A DNA stretch of 11,915 nt, taken from positions 1 to 11,915 of the forward strand of contig JAKPQU010000031.1 of the NCBI GenBank assembly GCA_029555925.1, in the 5' to 3' direction. The number at the start of each line of letters is the position of its first letter. Position 1 is the first letter of the stretch. The position numbers were made by a program, and so were the translations under genes. Shown piece by piece: positions 5,719 to 11,915 of this stretch. This DNA is from Bacillota bacterium (GTDB taxonomy: Bacteria > Eremiobacterota > SpSt-956 > JAKJGF01). Below the pieces are notes generated by a model. That model saw only the letters and a program-made list of their open reading frames with translations. It did no database searches and was not told the origin of the DNA.

Positions 5719-8110
5719 AATAGTCACTCCTGTCTTTTAAATTTTTGACCGTTATAACCTTATAGCCATTACCATCCGAGATAACAGTAACTGCGCCACA
5801 ATAATCTGTCCTGTAAACTGCACCGGAAAAAATATTTAACCTCTCAATCGTATAAACCGAAGGGTGACCGTAGGGGTTCTTATTGCCCACACTTATAACA
5901 GCTACTTCCGGCTTTATCTTCTGTAAAAATTCCCTGGATGTCCCGCTGTTACTGCCATGATGGGACACTTTTAAAATCTGACACTCAGAAGAATTTAACA
6001 TTATTCTTTCTTCTCCTTTTTTTTCTATATCCCCTGTCAGCAAGAAAGATATTTTTTTCCAAAAAATTCTTAAGACGAGACTGTTTTCATTCAGATGATT
6101 TTCTGAAGAAATCAATGGAATTGAAGGATTAAGCACTTCGAACGTAACTCCTTCATGAAAATATAATTTATTTCCTTCGGAAAGTCTGTAATAGTTTATA
6201 CCCTTCTTGCAGGCAAGATATAAAAATTCCCTGTACATTCTGTTTTTATCGTCAAAATCCAATCCGTCATAAATTGCCATAACCCTGACATTTTTTAGAA
6301 CTTCAATAAGTCCTCCGAGATGATCATTATCGGCATGAGTAAGAAAAATACCATCTATCTGCCTTATACCATATCTTTTAAGAAAAGGAATTATCACTCT
6401 TTTACCGGTATCATAATACTCATCTGCTTTACCTCCGTCTATTAAAAAACATTTTCCTTCAGGAAGTTTTACAAAAATACTATCCCCCTGGCCCACGTCC
6501 AGAAATACAACCATGAGAGGTGAAGGAACAACTACAGGATACCATATAAAAAAGAGAAAAATTATTGAAACTATAAGAATAATTCTGCCTCCGGTAAGAA
6601 CAAAACCACATGTTTTTTCAACATAATCCCTCCAGTATCTGTAATGTTGAATGATAGAAACTATAAGAAAAATAAAAACATAATAAAACAAAATAAAACA
6701 TAACGATGGAGAAGGTAAGTTTACAGAAGCAAAAGGCATTTTAGATAAAAAAGTTACAATAAAAATTATATAATCAACAAGTACACCCGATACTCTGGCA
6801 AGTATTATTGCACAGAAGGAAGACAGAGGATAAACAAGCAACATAAACACTCCTGTTATAAGAGCACATGCAACGAACATAAAAATCATTAAATTTGCAA
6901 ATACCGCAACAAGAGACAGTTCGTTAAAATAATAGACCACTACGGGAGCAACTCCCAGCTGGGCAGCAAGTGAAACAGAGAGACAGTTTCTTGCGTCCCT
7001 GAAAGGAATAAAAGCAAAAACTTTCTGTAAAGGCGGGGTAAAACATATTATGCCGAGAACGGAACCGAAGGAAAGTAAAAAACCTGTATCATAAAGTCCG
7101 AGAGGGTTCAGTATGAGCAGCAAAAAAGCAGAGGCAAAAACGGAAACAAGTAAATCAGGTTCCTTTTCTATGATAAGACCTGCAAGAACTACGATACTCA
7201 TGACTGAAGCCCTCATTATAGACGGTTCTCCTCCTGCAATAAAAGCATAGAATATTACAACAGGTATGCAGACTGCAGCACTCTTTCTGTGGGAAATCTT
7301 TAATATTTCTCCTGTAAAAATTATTATTACCAGTAAAATAGATATATTGGAACCGGAAGCAGCAAGTATATGCAATGTACCTGTAGACTGAAAATCTTTT
7401 ATAAGATCCTCACCTACGGAACTTCTGGTGCCAAGTACCATACCGGCCAGCAGAGAACCTTCCCGGCCGGGAAGCAGTTCCGATATGATAAGGACAGATT
7501 TCCTTCTAATCATTGCAGCATACCTGGACAGGAAATCACCGCTTACGTAATCCAGAACCTTTATATCATCAAAAGAATTCACATGAATAATATTATGAAT
7601 ATCTTCTCTTAAAAGATAATCTCTGTAAGAAAAATCCCCCGGATTCCTTCTGTCAGTAGGAAGGAGAAGAATACCTTTCAGAACTACTCTCTCACCGGTA
7701 ATAATGTCCCTCTTCCCTTCTACTCTGACTCTAACTTTCTGGCTTATATGATAACTTTTATCGTAAATAAAAACCCTGTATGTATCAATAGTAAAATAAG
7801 TTTTATCAGCATCAAATATATTATCCCCCTGTACTATTCCCTCAAGAACCAGTATATTATTTTCCAGGCCGGCCAACGAATTGACGGCAACTTCATGCCA
7901 CGCAACCTGTCCGTACAGAAAACCTGATAGAAAAAAACCTGCCATTATAATATATTTGAACAGAGACCAATTTTTCATATGAGCCAGTACCGAGAAAATC
8001 AAACAAAAGAATAATAAAATAAAGATTACGGCAGACGATATCTTCAGAAAAGAGGTTATAATGATACCTGTCATAAAGAAAATAGTTATAATAACAATTA
8101 CTCTGTTCAT
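5699..8110 (-). CDS. comEC: ComEC/Rec2 DNA-uptake channel
   Basis: ComEC forms the inner-membrane pore that takes up single-stranded DNA in natural transformation. The three expected parts are present in an 803-residue protein. First come N-terminal membrane helices and a DUF4131-like OB region (about 1-185). Then comes the Competence membrane domain (about 215-530), with HILAASGSNISIL (247-259) and GGEPSIMRA (293-301). Last is a C-terminal metallo-beta-lactamase-like domain (about 533-785). The latter shows FLDVGQGDS (536-543), IDGG (557-560), the metal-binding THADNDHLGG (591-600), LTGD (691-694), SHHGS (716-720) and YGHPS (747-751), so it looks catalytically intact. No Shine-Dalgarno precedes the ATG at 8110 (the nearest AAAGGAG on that strand is about 40 nt away), and no earlier usual start codon is seen in frame. 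No other competence gene is in the window. Confidence 0.95.
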   Translation of the reverse strand: MNRVIVIITIFFMTGIIITSFLKISSAVIFILLFFCLIFSVLAHMKNWSLFKYIIMAGFFLSGFLYGQVAWHEVAVNSLAGLENNILVLEGIVQGDNIFDADKTYFTIDTYRVFIYDKSYHISQKVRVRVEGKRDIITGERVVLKGILLLPTDRRNPGDFSYRDYLLREDIHNIIHVNSFDDIKVLDYVSGDFLSRYAAMIRRKSVLIISELLPGREGSLLAGMVLGTRSSVGEDLIKDFQSTGTLHILAASGSNISILLVIIIFTGEILKISHRKSAAVCIPVVIFYAFIAGGEPSIMRASVMSIVVLAGLIIEKEPDLLVSVFASAFLLLILNPLGLYDTGFLLSFGSVLGIICFTPPLQKVFAFIPFRDARNCLSVSLAAQLGVAPVVVYYFNELSLVAVFANLMIFMFVACALITGVFMLLVYPLSSFCAIILARVSGVLVDYIIFIVTFLSKMPFASVNLPSPSLCFILFYYVFIFLIVSIIQHYRYWRDYVEKTCGFVLTGGRIILIVSIIFLFFIWYPVVVPSPLMVVFLDVGQGDSIFVKLPEGKCFLIDGGKADEYYDTGKRVIIPFLKRYGIRQIDGIFLTHADNDHLGGLIEVLKNVRVMAIYDGLDFDDKNRMYREFLYLACKKGINYYRLSEGNKLYFHEGVTFEVLNPSIPLISSENHLNENSLVLRIFWKKISFLLTGDIEKKGEERIMLNSSECQILKVSHHGSNSGTSREFLQKIKPEVAVISVGNKNPYGHPSVYTIERLNIFSGAVYRTDYCGAVTVISDGNGYKVITVKNLKDRSDYYEIHQN
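5727..5731 (-). promoter_or_regulatory. Ribosome-binding site of the PPC gene inside comEC
   Basis: AGGAG on the minus strand, 8 nt before the ATG at 5718. It overlaps the alternative GTG start and so decides the start. It lies within the last coding codons of comEC, whose stop is at 5701-5699. Confidence 0.75.
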
Positions 8111-8136
8111 AATGAAATTATTATTCTTCAGTACAG

Positions 8137-8180
8137 GAAAAAGCTCCTTTAAAAAAAAATTTAATTAAAAGGACTTTTCT
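8137..8180. promoter_or_regulatory. Inverted repeat in the divergent comEC/cNMP spacer
   Basis: GAAAAAGCTCCTTT (8137-8150) faces AAAAGGACTTTTC (8167-8179), pairing with one bulged base. The AT-rich loop contains the palindrome TTTAATTAAA (8160-8169). It lies in the middle of the 119-bp spacer between the divergent comEC and cNMP-binding genes. It could be an operator or a structured 5' leader; the sequence alone does not decide. Confidence 0.4.
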
Positions 8181-8197
8181 GAAAAAAAAAGAATTTT

Positions 8198-8223
8198 TAT
8201 ATTTTACGTAATATTGAAAGGAG
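8198..8223 (+). promoter_or_regulatory. Candidate -10 and strong ribosome-binding site of the cNMP-binding gene
   Basis: TATATT (8198-8203) is a possible -10; the -35 at 17 bp (TTTTCT, 8175-8180) is poor. AAAGGAG (8217-8223) is a strong Shine-Dalgarno 6 nt before the ATG at 8230 and fixes that start. The ribosome-binding site is certain, the promoter tentative. Confidence 0.5.
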
Positions 8224-8229
8224 ATCTTT

Positions 8230-9180
8230 ATGGATAGCAGTATAGAATACACTTCAGTTGAGATAGACGAGATTCCGGGTATAATAGAAAAAATTCAGGA
8301 TGCTATCTACGATAAACTGGCTCAGATGTACTCTCTGAAGACCATATATATAAAAAGGTATCAGAATAAAAATAAATTTATCTGTATATGTGAAACATTA
8401 AAACCATTGGAAATAGTAAATGACAGAATAGAAGAACAGGAAAAGATACTGGCCTCTGCAAACAAATCTGACATAATAGGCTTTACCAATCTTTTTGGTG
8501 TTTTATCTACGAGTAAGATAAAAAAAATATCGCCCCTTCTAAAAAAGAAAAAAGTACCTCTTGATTCTGTAATATTCGAAGAGGATGATATATCTGAAGA
8601 ACTCTATATAATAAAATCAGGAAAAGTTCTCATTTACAAATATATAGATGAAGAAAAAAAGAAATTCGAAGTACTGGCTTCTCTGTGCAAAGGAGATATA
8701 TTCGGGGAAATGGGCATACTGGATAATGCCACAAGATTTGCCTGCGCCAGAGCTGTTCTAGAACCGTGCGAACTTTATTGTATGAATAAAAATGACTTTT
8801 TGAATATATTACAGACATATCCGGAAATATGCCTGAATTTAAGTAAAATCTATTCAGACAGACTCAGAGCTACAGGGCAGCAATTAATCCAGCATCTGAG
8901 AGGATTACCTGTTGTTACGGAAACGTCAAAGAACAGGAGCATGAAAAACTACAGGACTTCCGAACTTTCTATTTCGGAAATCGCAGCAATAATACCTGAG
9001 ATAAATAAACCGGCGGAGAAAATCGATACTCACAAATCAGCGGAAAAAATTCCTGTAAAAAAGATATCTAAAACAATTTCTGCAGAGGAAATAATTCAAA
9101 AAAGAAGAGAAAAGCTTCTTTCAAAAAGCAAAACAGAAGAATTATCACGGGGAATTTTATTTAGAAAACCAAAAGAGTAA
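8230..9180 (+). CDS. Cyclic-nucleotide-binding domain protein without HTH
   Basis: This 316-residue cytoplasmic protein has an N-terminal region (1-82) that I do not recognise. It is followed by a cNMP-binding (Crp/Fnr-type) domain at about 84-210. The phosphate-binding cassette reads GDIFGEMGILDNATRFA (155-171), with FGE (158-160) and R169, the residues that contact the ribose and cyclic phosphate in the family. Binding of cAMP or a related nucleotide is therefore plausible. Unlike CRP there is no winged-helix DNA-binding domain. Instead the C-terminal 85 residues are Lys/Ser/Glu-rich and probably disordered. It may act through protein partners, as in the many cNMP-binding proteins of bacteria rich in Ser/Thr kinases; that is inference. 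It is divergent from comEC and converges on the 9195 gene with only 14 bp between stop codons and no clear terminator. Confidence 0.85.
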   Translation: MDSSIEYTSVEIDEIPGIIEKIQDAIYDKLAQMYSLKTIYIKRYQNKNKFICICETLKPLEIVNDRIEEQEKILASANKSDIIGFTNLFGVLSTSKIKKISPLLKKKKVPLDSVIFEEDDISEELYIIKSGKVLIYKYIDEEKKKFEVLASLCKGDIFGEMGILDNATRFACARAVLEPCELYCMNKNDFLNILQTYPEICLNLSKIYSDRLRATGQQLIQHLRGLPVVTETSKNRSMKNYRTSELSISEIAAIIPEINKPAEKIDTHKSAEKIPVKKISKTISAEEIIQKRREKLLSKSKTEELSRGILFRKPKE

Positions 9181-9194
9181 AAAAAGCGGTATTA

Positions 9195-10148
9195 TTACTG
9201 TTGCATGGCTTCTAATTCTTTTGCGCTCTGTGAGAGGAGTTTAAGTTTTATATCGGCTACTATGGTAAGAGCTTTACGTAAAAATTTTCTTCTATCTCCT
9301 GCTCTCGGGTCATAGGTAAGTTGTTCTAATTCTGTCTGAACCATTCCTTCAAGGTTCTGGAACCATGCAAGTTTCTGGCCCAGCTTCTTCATGTCACCGT
9401 ATTTTCCGCCTTCCCCTTCTTCACCTTCCATTTCATCATATTGAGTGCCTTTCATAGCAGCCTTGGCTTTATCTTTCATTTTCTTCATTTTATTTTTTGT
9501 ATCGAAATTTACAAATGAAGAGATAAGATCTGAAAGAACACTGAGGCAATTCATTATCTGCTGGCTATCAGGCATGGAAAGCTGTGCGGCAATATCATTG
9601 AGCTGTCTCGTAACTCCGTCGAGTATCTGCCTTGCAGTTCTGATATCCACCTCCTGAGTCTGGACAAACTGCCCCTGAAGCATCTTATGAAAATCCTGCA
9701 TTTTACCCGGTTCATTTCTGAGCCATTTCATTGTCCCTTTTGAAAGGAGTAATTTTCCTCCCTTAGTGGAAAATTTAAATCTATAACCACCTGCTCTGAC
9801 ATCTTTATTCTTTGTTTCCTTGGTCTGGCCGCTTTTTGTTACATTCGGATCGGATTTCTGAGCTGTTTCATATAGTTCATCTGCTTTCCCAAAAAATTTC
9901 TTTATAGCTTTTTCGGGAGTCTGTTCAACATTATCTTTTTGAAGATTATATTTAGACTGTAAATCCTGGAGATTTACATCTTTTTTAGCTGCTTCACCTT
10001 CTTTGCCCTTTGCCGGGCCTCTGGTAGAAAATCTGGCATCTTCCTTTGCATCAGTTTTCCCACCCTTTAAATCTTTAGCAGAAATAGTGGTTGAAATTAC
10101 ATTTCCTTTCATTGCATTCTGAAGGAAAAATTGATTTACTTTATCCAT
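9195..10148 (-). CDS. Unrecognised Lys/Gln-rich soluble protein
   Basis: I do not recognise the family. From the chosen start it has 317 residues and no signal peptide or membrane segment. Residues 1-125 are highly charged and Lys/Gln/Thr-rich, likely disordered with short helices. Residues about 140-230 look helical, with a region rich in Gln, Met and Leu. An acidic, glycine-rich loop (DEMEGEEGEGG, 238-248) precedes a helical C-terminus ending in EAMQQ. The open frame extends to an ATG at 10220. A perfect extended -10 at 10226-10234 would start transcription about at that codon, so the next ATG at 10148 is preferred. GGGAG (10166-10162) lies 13 nt upstream of it, a rather long spacing, and in-frame GTG (10160) and TTG (10157) are other options. 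It is convergent with the cNMP-binding gene. Function unknown. Confidence 0.75.
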   Translation of the reverse strand: MDKVNQFFLQNAMKGNVISTTISAKDLKGGKTDAKEDARFSTRGPAKGKEGEAAKKDVNLQDLQSKYNLQKDNVEQTPEKAIKKFFGKADELYETAQKSDPNVTKSGQTKETKNKDVRAGGYRFKFSTKGGKLLLSKGTMKWLRNEPGKMQDFHKMLQGQFVQTQEVDIRTARQILDGVTRQLNDIAAQLSMPDSQQIMNCLSVLSDLISSFVNFDTKNKMKKMKDKAKAAMKGTQYDEMEGEEGEGGKYGDMKKLGQKLAWFQNLEGMVQTELEQLTYDPRAGDRRKFLRKALTIVADIKLKLLSQSAKELEAMQQ

Positions 10149-10225
10149 TTTTATCAACACTCTCCCTTTATAACCAGCAGCAAAAGAATATCTGGCAACA
10201 GAATATTTACAGCGATCCATTTAAA

Positions 10226-10254
10226 ATTATAACAGAAATCCGAAGAAGAAGCAA
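10226..10254 (-). promoter_or_regulatory. Promoter of the 9195-10148 gene
   Basis: The minus strand has TTGCTT (10254-10249), 17 bp, then TATAAT (10231-10226) preceded by TG to give TGTTATAAT. The predicted transcription start is about 10219, which rules against translation from the ATG at 10220 and leaves a leader of about 70 nt before the ATG at 10148. Confidence 0.6.
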
Positions 10255-10275
10255 GTAAATTCACAGGATATAAAA

Positions 10276-10289
10276 GTGAAAAGTGAAAA
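10276..10289 (+). repeat. Isolated pair of heptamers upstream of array C
   Basis: GTGAAAA occurs twice in tandem. It is the complement of the TCACTTT units seen in arrays A and B and lies about 60 bp from array C, so it is probably a detached part of the same repeat family. Confidence 0.6.
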
Positions 10290-10349
10290 GAATAAGATAT
10301 TACTTACCTACTTATAGTGTATTTCATAACTTATTAGAATTTAAGTCGT

Positions 10350-10422
10350 CGTGACACGTAACGCGTGACGCGTGACGGGTTTAATCCCTGTGCATCACGC
10401 ATTACGCTTTACGCATTACGAG
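10350..10422. repeat. Heptamer array C with inverted halves
   Basis: The left block at 10350-10377 has four units (CGTGACA, CGTAACG, CGTGACG, CGTGACG). The centre contains GGGTTTAATCCC (10377-10388 region), a weak hairpin. The right block at 10395-10422 has four units (TCACGCA, TTACGCT, TTACGCA, TTACGAG). It lies in the 406-bp spacer between two divergent genes, so here it follows no coding stop. Confidence 0.88.
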
Positions 10423-10466
10423 GTCATTATTTATGGATAGTTATGAAACTAACTATAACATAAATT

Positions 10467-10506
10467 AAAATAACAGGGTCTGTTTCGTCAAACCCTGTTA
10501 TTTTTT
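10467..10506 (+). terminator. Orphan rho-independent terminator hairpin
   Basis: AAAATAACAGGGT (10467-10479) pairs perfectly over 13 bp with ACCCTGTTATTTT (10492-10504) around a 12-base loop, followed by a T run to 10506. No plus-strand gene ends upstream; the closest plus-strand stop is at 9180 with a minus-strand gene in between. It therefore either ends an unannotated RNA from this spacer or insulates the promoter of the downstream gene at 10627. The A-rich left side makes weaker action on the minus strand possible. Confidence 0.75.
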
Positions 10507-10560
10507 ATACCCCCATTACTACCTGTTATTACAAAATTTACGCCTCTTATTATCAAAAAC

Positions 10561-10617
10561 TTGTTGGTATAGAAAAATAAAGGTAGAATAAAAACAAATC
10601 TAACAAATGTAAGGAGG
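10561..10617 (+). promoter_or_regulatory. Promoter and ribosome-binding site of the LTxxQ protein gene
   Basis: TTGTTG (10561-10566), a 17-bp spacer and TAGAAT (10584-10589) form a plausible housekeeping promoter. AAGGAGG (10611-10617) is a near-perfect Shine-Dalgarno 9 nt before the ATG at 10627, implying efficient translation. Confidence 0.6.
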
Positions 10618-10626
10618 CAGATTTTT

Positions 10627-11502
10627 ATGAAAAAATCTAAAATTATTATCGGAGTAATTATATTCTTTCTGGCTACTATCTGTTTTATTGTGTCTTACAA
10701 CGGAAAAATTATGGCACAGGAAAAAGAAACCGGTCGTAACGATATAAAACAACAGGTAATGCTGATGGAATCCCTTTACCTTATAAAGGACTTAAAATTG
10801 ACGGGGGAACAGGTAAAAAAACTTATTCCTTTAATAAAAGAGGCAAAAGTAATAAAAGAAGAAATGGACAGTAAAAAATATGCCGTAGAAACACAGATAT
10901 GTGACGGTTTAAGAACTATAAACGATGAACTGGCAAAAAATACCGACCCGTCAGAAGAAATGTTCGCAAAGTTGAGAGAACTAAAAAAAGAAATGAAATC
11001 CATAGATGAGCCATGTAAAGAAAAAGCAGAGGTAATTTCTGATAAGGTAAATAATATACTTACAGAGGAACAGAAAAATATTATAAATAACTATCGGCCT
11101 GCCGATATTTTTAAAGGAGAAGAGAAAAACAGGCCGGAAGACAGGGAAAAAAGCACAGAACAGGGAAAGAAAATGAAAAAACTCATGGAAATACTGGAAA
11201 TAGCAAGAAATATTCCTGACAGAGAATATAGAGAGAAGAAAGATGAATTACTTGCAAAGATTTCAGAGAAAATGAGTAAAGGAAATATGTCCTGGAGCGA
11301 AATAGAGGCGAAAATAAGCAAAGTCAGCGAAATACTTGATAAAACCAGAACTCTGAAACAGGAAGAATTTGAAACAAATAAAGACACTATATGTTCGGAA
11401 CTGGTTTCTATAGTAATGGAAAGTAAAAAACACAATTCTGGCAGAATTATCAGATTGATATTAAATCCCGATCTCTTACCGGTTCTCGAAAAAAGAATTT
11501 AA
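10627..11502 (+). CDS. Exported helical protein with LTxxQ motifs (Spy/CpxP-like)
   Basis: This 291-residue protein has a lysine-started hydrophobic N-terminus (6-23) and a possible signal-peptidase site after KIMA (27-30), so it is probably periplasmic; uncleaved anchoring is also possible. The mature part is almost entirely charged amphipathic helix. Two LTxxQ motifs, LTGEQ (58-62) and LTEEQ (145-149), followed by hydrophobic heptads resemble the Spy/CpxP family of periplasmic chaperones and envelope-stress sensors. It is longer than those (about 160 aa) because of an extra helical C-terminal half that I do not recognise. Cysteines at 92, 130 and 256 could form a disulfide. It is a single-gene transcript, with its own promoter, a strong ribosome-binding site and a perfect terminator 22 nt after its stop. 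The family call is by motif only. Confidence 0.7.
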   Translation: MKKSKIIIGVIIFFLATICFIVSYNGKIMAQEKETGRNDIKQQVMLMESLYLIKDLKLTGEQVKKLIPLIKEAKVIKEEMDSKKYAVETQICDGLRTINDELAKNTDPSEEMFAKLRELKKEMKSIDEPCKEKAEVISDKVNNILTEEQKNIINNYRPADIFKGEEKNRPEDREKSTEQGKKMKKLMEILEIARNIPDREYREKKDELLAKISEKMSKGNMSWSEIEAKISKVSEILDKTRTLKQEEFETNKDTICSELVSIVMESKKHNSGRIIRLILNPDLLPVLEKRI

Positions 11503-11523
11503 TAGTGTGAAGGGTGAATTATA

Positions 11524-11553
11524 GAAAAATACCCTGGCAACAGGGTATTTTTC
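11524..11553 (+). terminator. Rho-independent terminator with GCAA tetraloop
   Basis: GAAAAATACCCTG (11524-11536) pairs perfectly over 13 bp with CAGGGTATTTTTC (11541-11553) around the stable loop GCAA. The 3' arm supplies the T run. It lies 22 nt after the stop of the LTxxQ gene, and its symmetry would let it work on both strands. Confidence 0.85.
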
Positions 11554-11599
11554 ATTTCAATAGAAGGTAATTGGGATTTTTCCAGAGAATATAGTTAGA

Positions 11600-11707
11600 G
11601 TAAGTCGTGAAGAGTGAGTCGTGAGTCGTGAAGCGTAAAAAATGAAGAGTGAGCAGGGGCGTTTTATTAAAGGCCCTGGAGATGAAATACGCGTCATCCG
11701 TCACGCA
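11600..11707. repeat. Heptamer array D with inverted halves and central hairpin
   Basis: The left block has TAA or TGA every 7 bp at 11601, 11608, 11615, 11622, 11629, 11636, 11643 and 11650 (units such as AGTCGTG and AAGAGTG). The centre has CAGGGGC facing GGCCCTG (about 11654-11679), a GC-rich hairpin. The right block is short, with TCATCCG and TCACGCA (11694-11707). It sits between the terminator of the LTxxQ gene and the ribosome-binding site of the following kinase. Confidence 0.85.
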
Positions 11708-11725
11708 TAATGATGGGAGTCAAAA

Positions 11726-11915
11726 ATGTTGTTTCTACCCCTGTACAGTTTACTGGAAAATAGATATTTCATAAAGCAAATACTCGGCAAAGGCGGTATG
11801 GGTGCAGTATATCTGGCTGAAGACAGGAGACTGGGAGACAGAGCAGTTGCAATAAAAGAAATTATTCTTCAGTTTACCAGTGAAGAAGATAAGGAAAAAG
11901 CACTCATACAGTTCA
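11726..11915 (+). CDS. Ser/Thr protein kinase, N-terminal fragment cut by the window end
   Basis: The ATG at 11726 follows GGGAG (11715-11719) at 6 nt. The 63 visible residues open a eukaryotic-type (Hanks) kinase domain almost at once: RYFIKQIL, then a canonical glycine-rich loop GKGGMG (21-26), and VAIKEI (41-46) with the ATP-anchoring lysine K44. In contrast to the degenerate kinase at the other end of the window, this N-lobe looks active. The catalytic loop and any C-terminal domains lie beyond the window. No regulatory partner gene is visible; the upstream terminator isolates it from the LTxxQ gene. No clear promoter was found in array D or just after it. Confidence 0.9.
   Translation, partial: MLFLPLYSLLENRYFIKQILGKGGMGAVYLAEDRRLGDRAVAIKEIILQFTSEEDKEKALIQF

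Noticed and set aside
5725..5727. GTG start for the PPC protein
   Set aside because: It overlaps the AGGAG ribosome-binding site that is ideally spaced for the ATG at 5718.
9181..9194. Terminator between the convergent cNMP-binding and 9195 genes
   Set aside because: The 14-bp gap and its borders show no convincing stem.
10149..10220. N-terminal 24 codons of the 9195 gene from the ATG at 10220
   Set aside because: The extended -10 promoter at 10226-10234 would start transcription at that codon and no Shine-Dalgarno precedes it.
10776..11435. Minus-strand open frames opposite the LTxxQ gene
   Set aside because: Their Ser/Phe/Ile-rich products are complements of Lys/Glu-rich helices; the plus-strand gene has promoter, ribosome-binding site and terminator.

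Overview
The window comes from a low-GC bacterium with compact, strand-clustered genes. It has a serine/threonine kinase gene at each end, an exported helical protein with a probable cleavable signal, and the standard code (several genes end in TGA). I cannot name the organism. The large multidomain kinases, the LTxxQ protein and the heptanucleotide intergenic repeats suggest an uncultured Gram-negative-type lineage rather than a well-studied model group; that placement is inference.

Layout. Positions 1-208 hold a large imperfect inverted repeat without a gene. Positions 238-2771 (minus) hold one long gene split by a -1-type frameshift. It would encode an acidic/basic disordered N-terminus, a kinase domain with several degenerate catalytic motifs, one membrane helix and an extracytoplasmic beta-propeller. 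Positions 3027-5201 (minus) encode a P1B-type Zn/Cd/Pb export ATPase. Positions 5296-5718 (minus) encode a small PPC/DUF296 protein whose start lies inside the 3' end of comEC (5699-8110, minus), so these two are translationally coupled. A 119-bp divergent spacer leads to a plus-strand cyclic-nucleotide-binding-domain protein without a DNA-binding domain (8230-9180). It converges on an unrecognised Lys/Gln-rich protein (9195-10148, minus). A 406-bp spacer with a heptamer array and an orphan terminator precedes an exported LTxxQ (Spy/CpxP-like) protein (10627-11502) ending in a strong terminator. A second kinase gene with a canonical glycine loop starts at 11726 and runs off the window.

How the genes fit together. 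comEC, the PPC gene and the ATPase may form one minus-strand transcript, because no promoter is visible between them. The split kinase has its own extended -10 promoter. The kinases, the cNMP-binding protein and the propeller receptor-kinase suggest heavy use of phosphorylation and nucleotide signalling.

The most unusual signal is a family of four intergenic arrays (2934-3023, 5215-5293, 10350-10422, 11600-11707). Each has a block of 7-bp units in plus orientation, a short central spacer (often a small GC-rich hairpin), and a block of 7-bp units in the opposite orientation. The only near-invariant part of the unit is T(G/A)A, and because the period is 7 every block puts stop codons in all three frames for translation entering from its own side. 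Two arrays begin 2-3 nt after the stop codon of the gene they follow. I found no CRISPR array, tRNA, rRNA or transposase.
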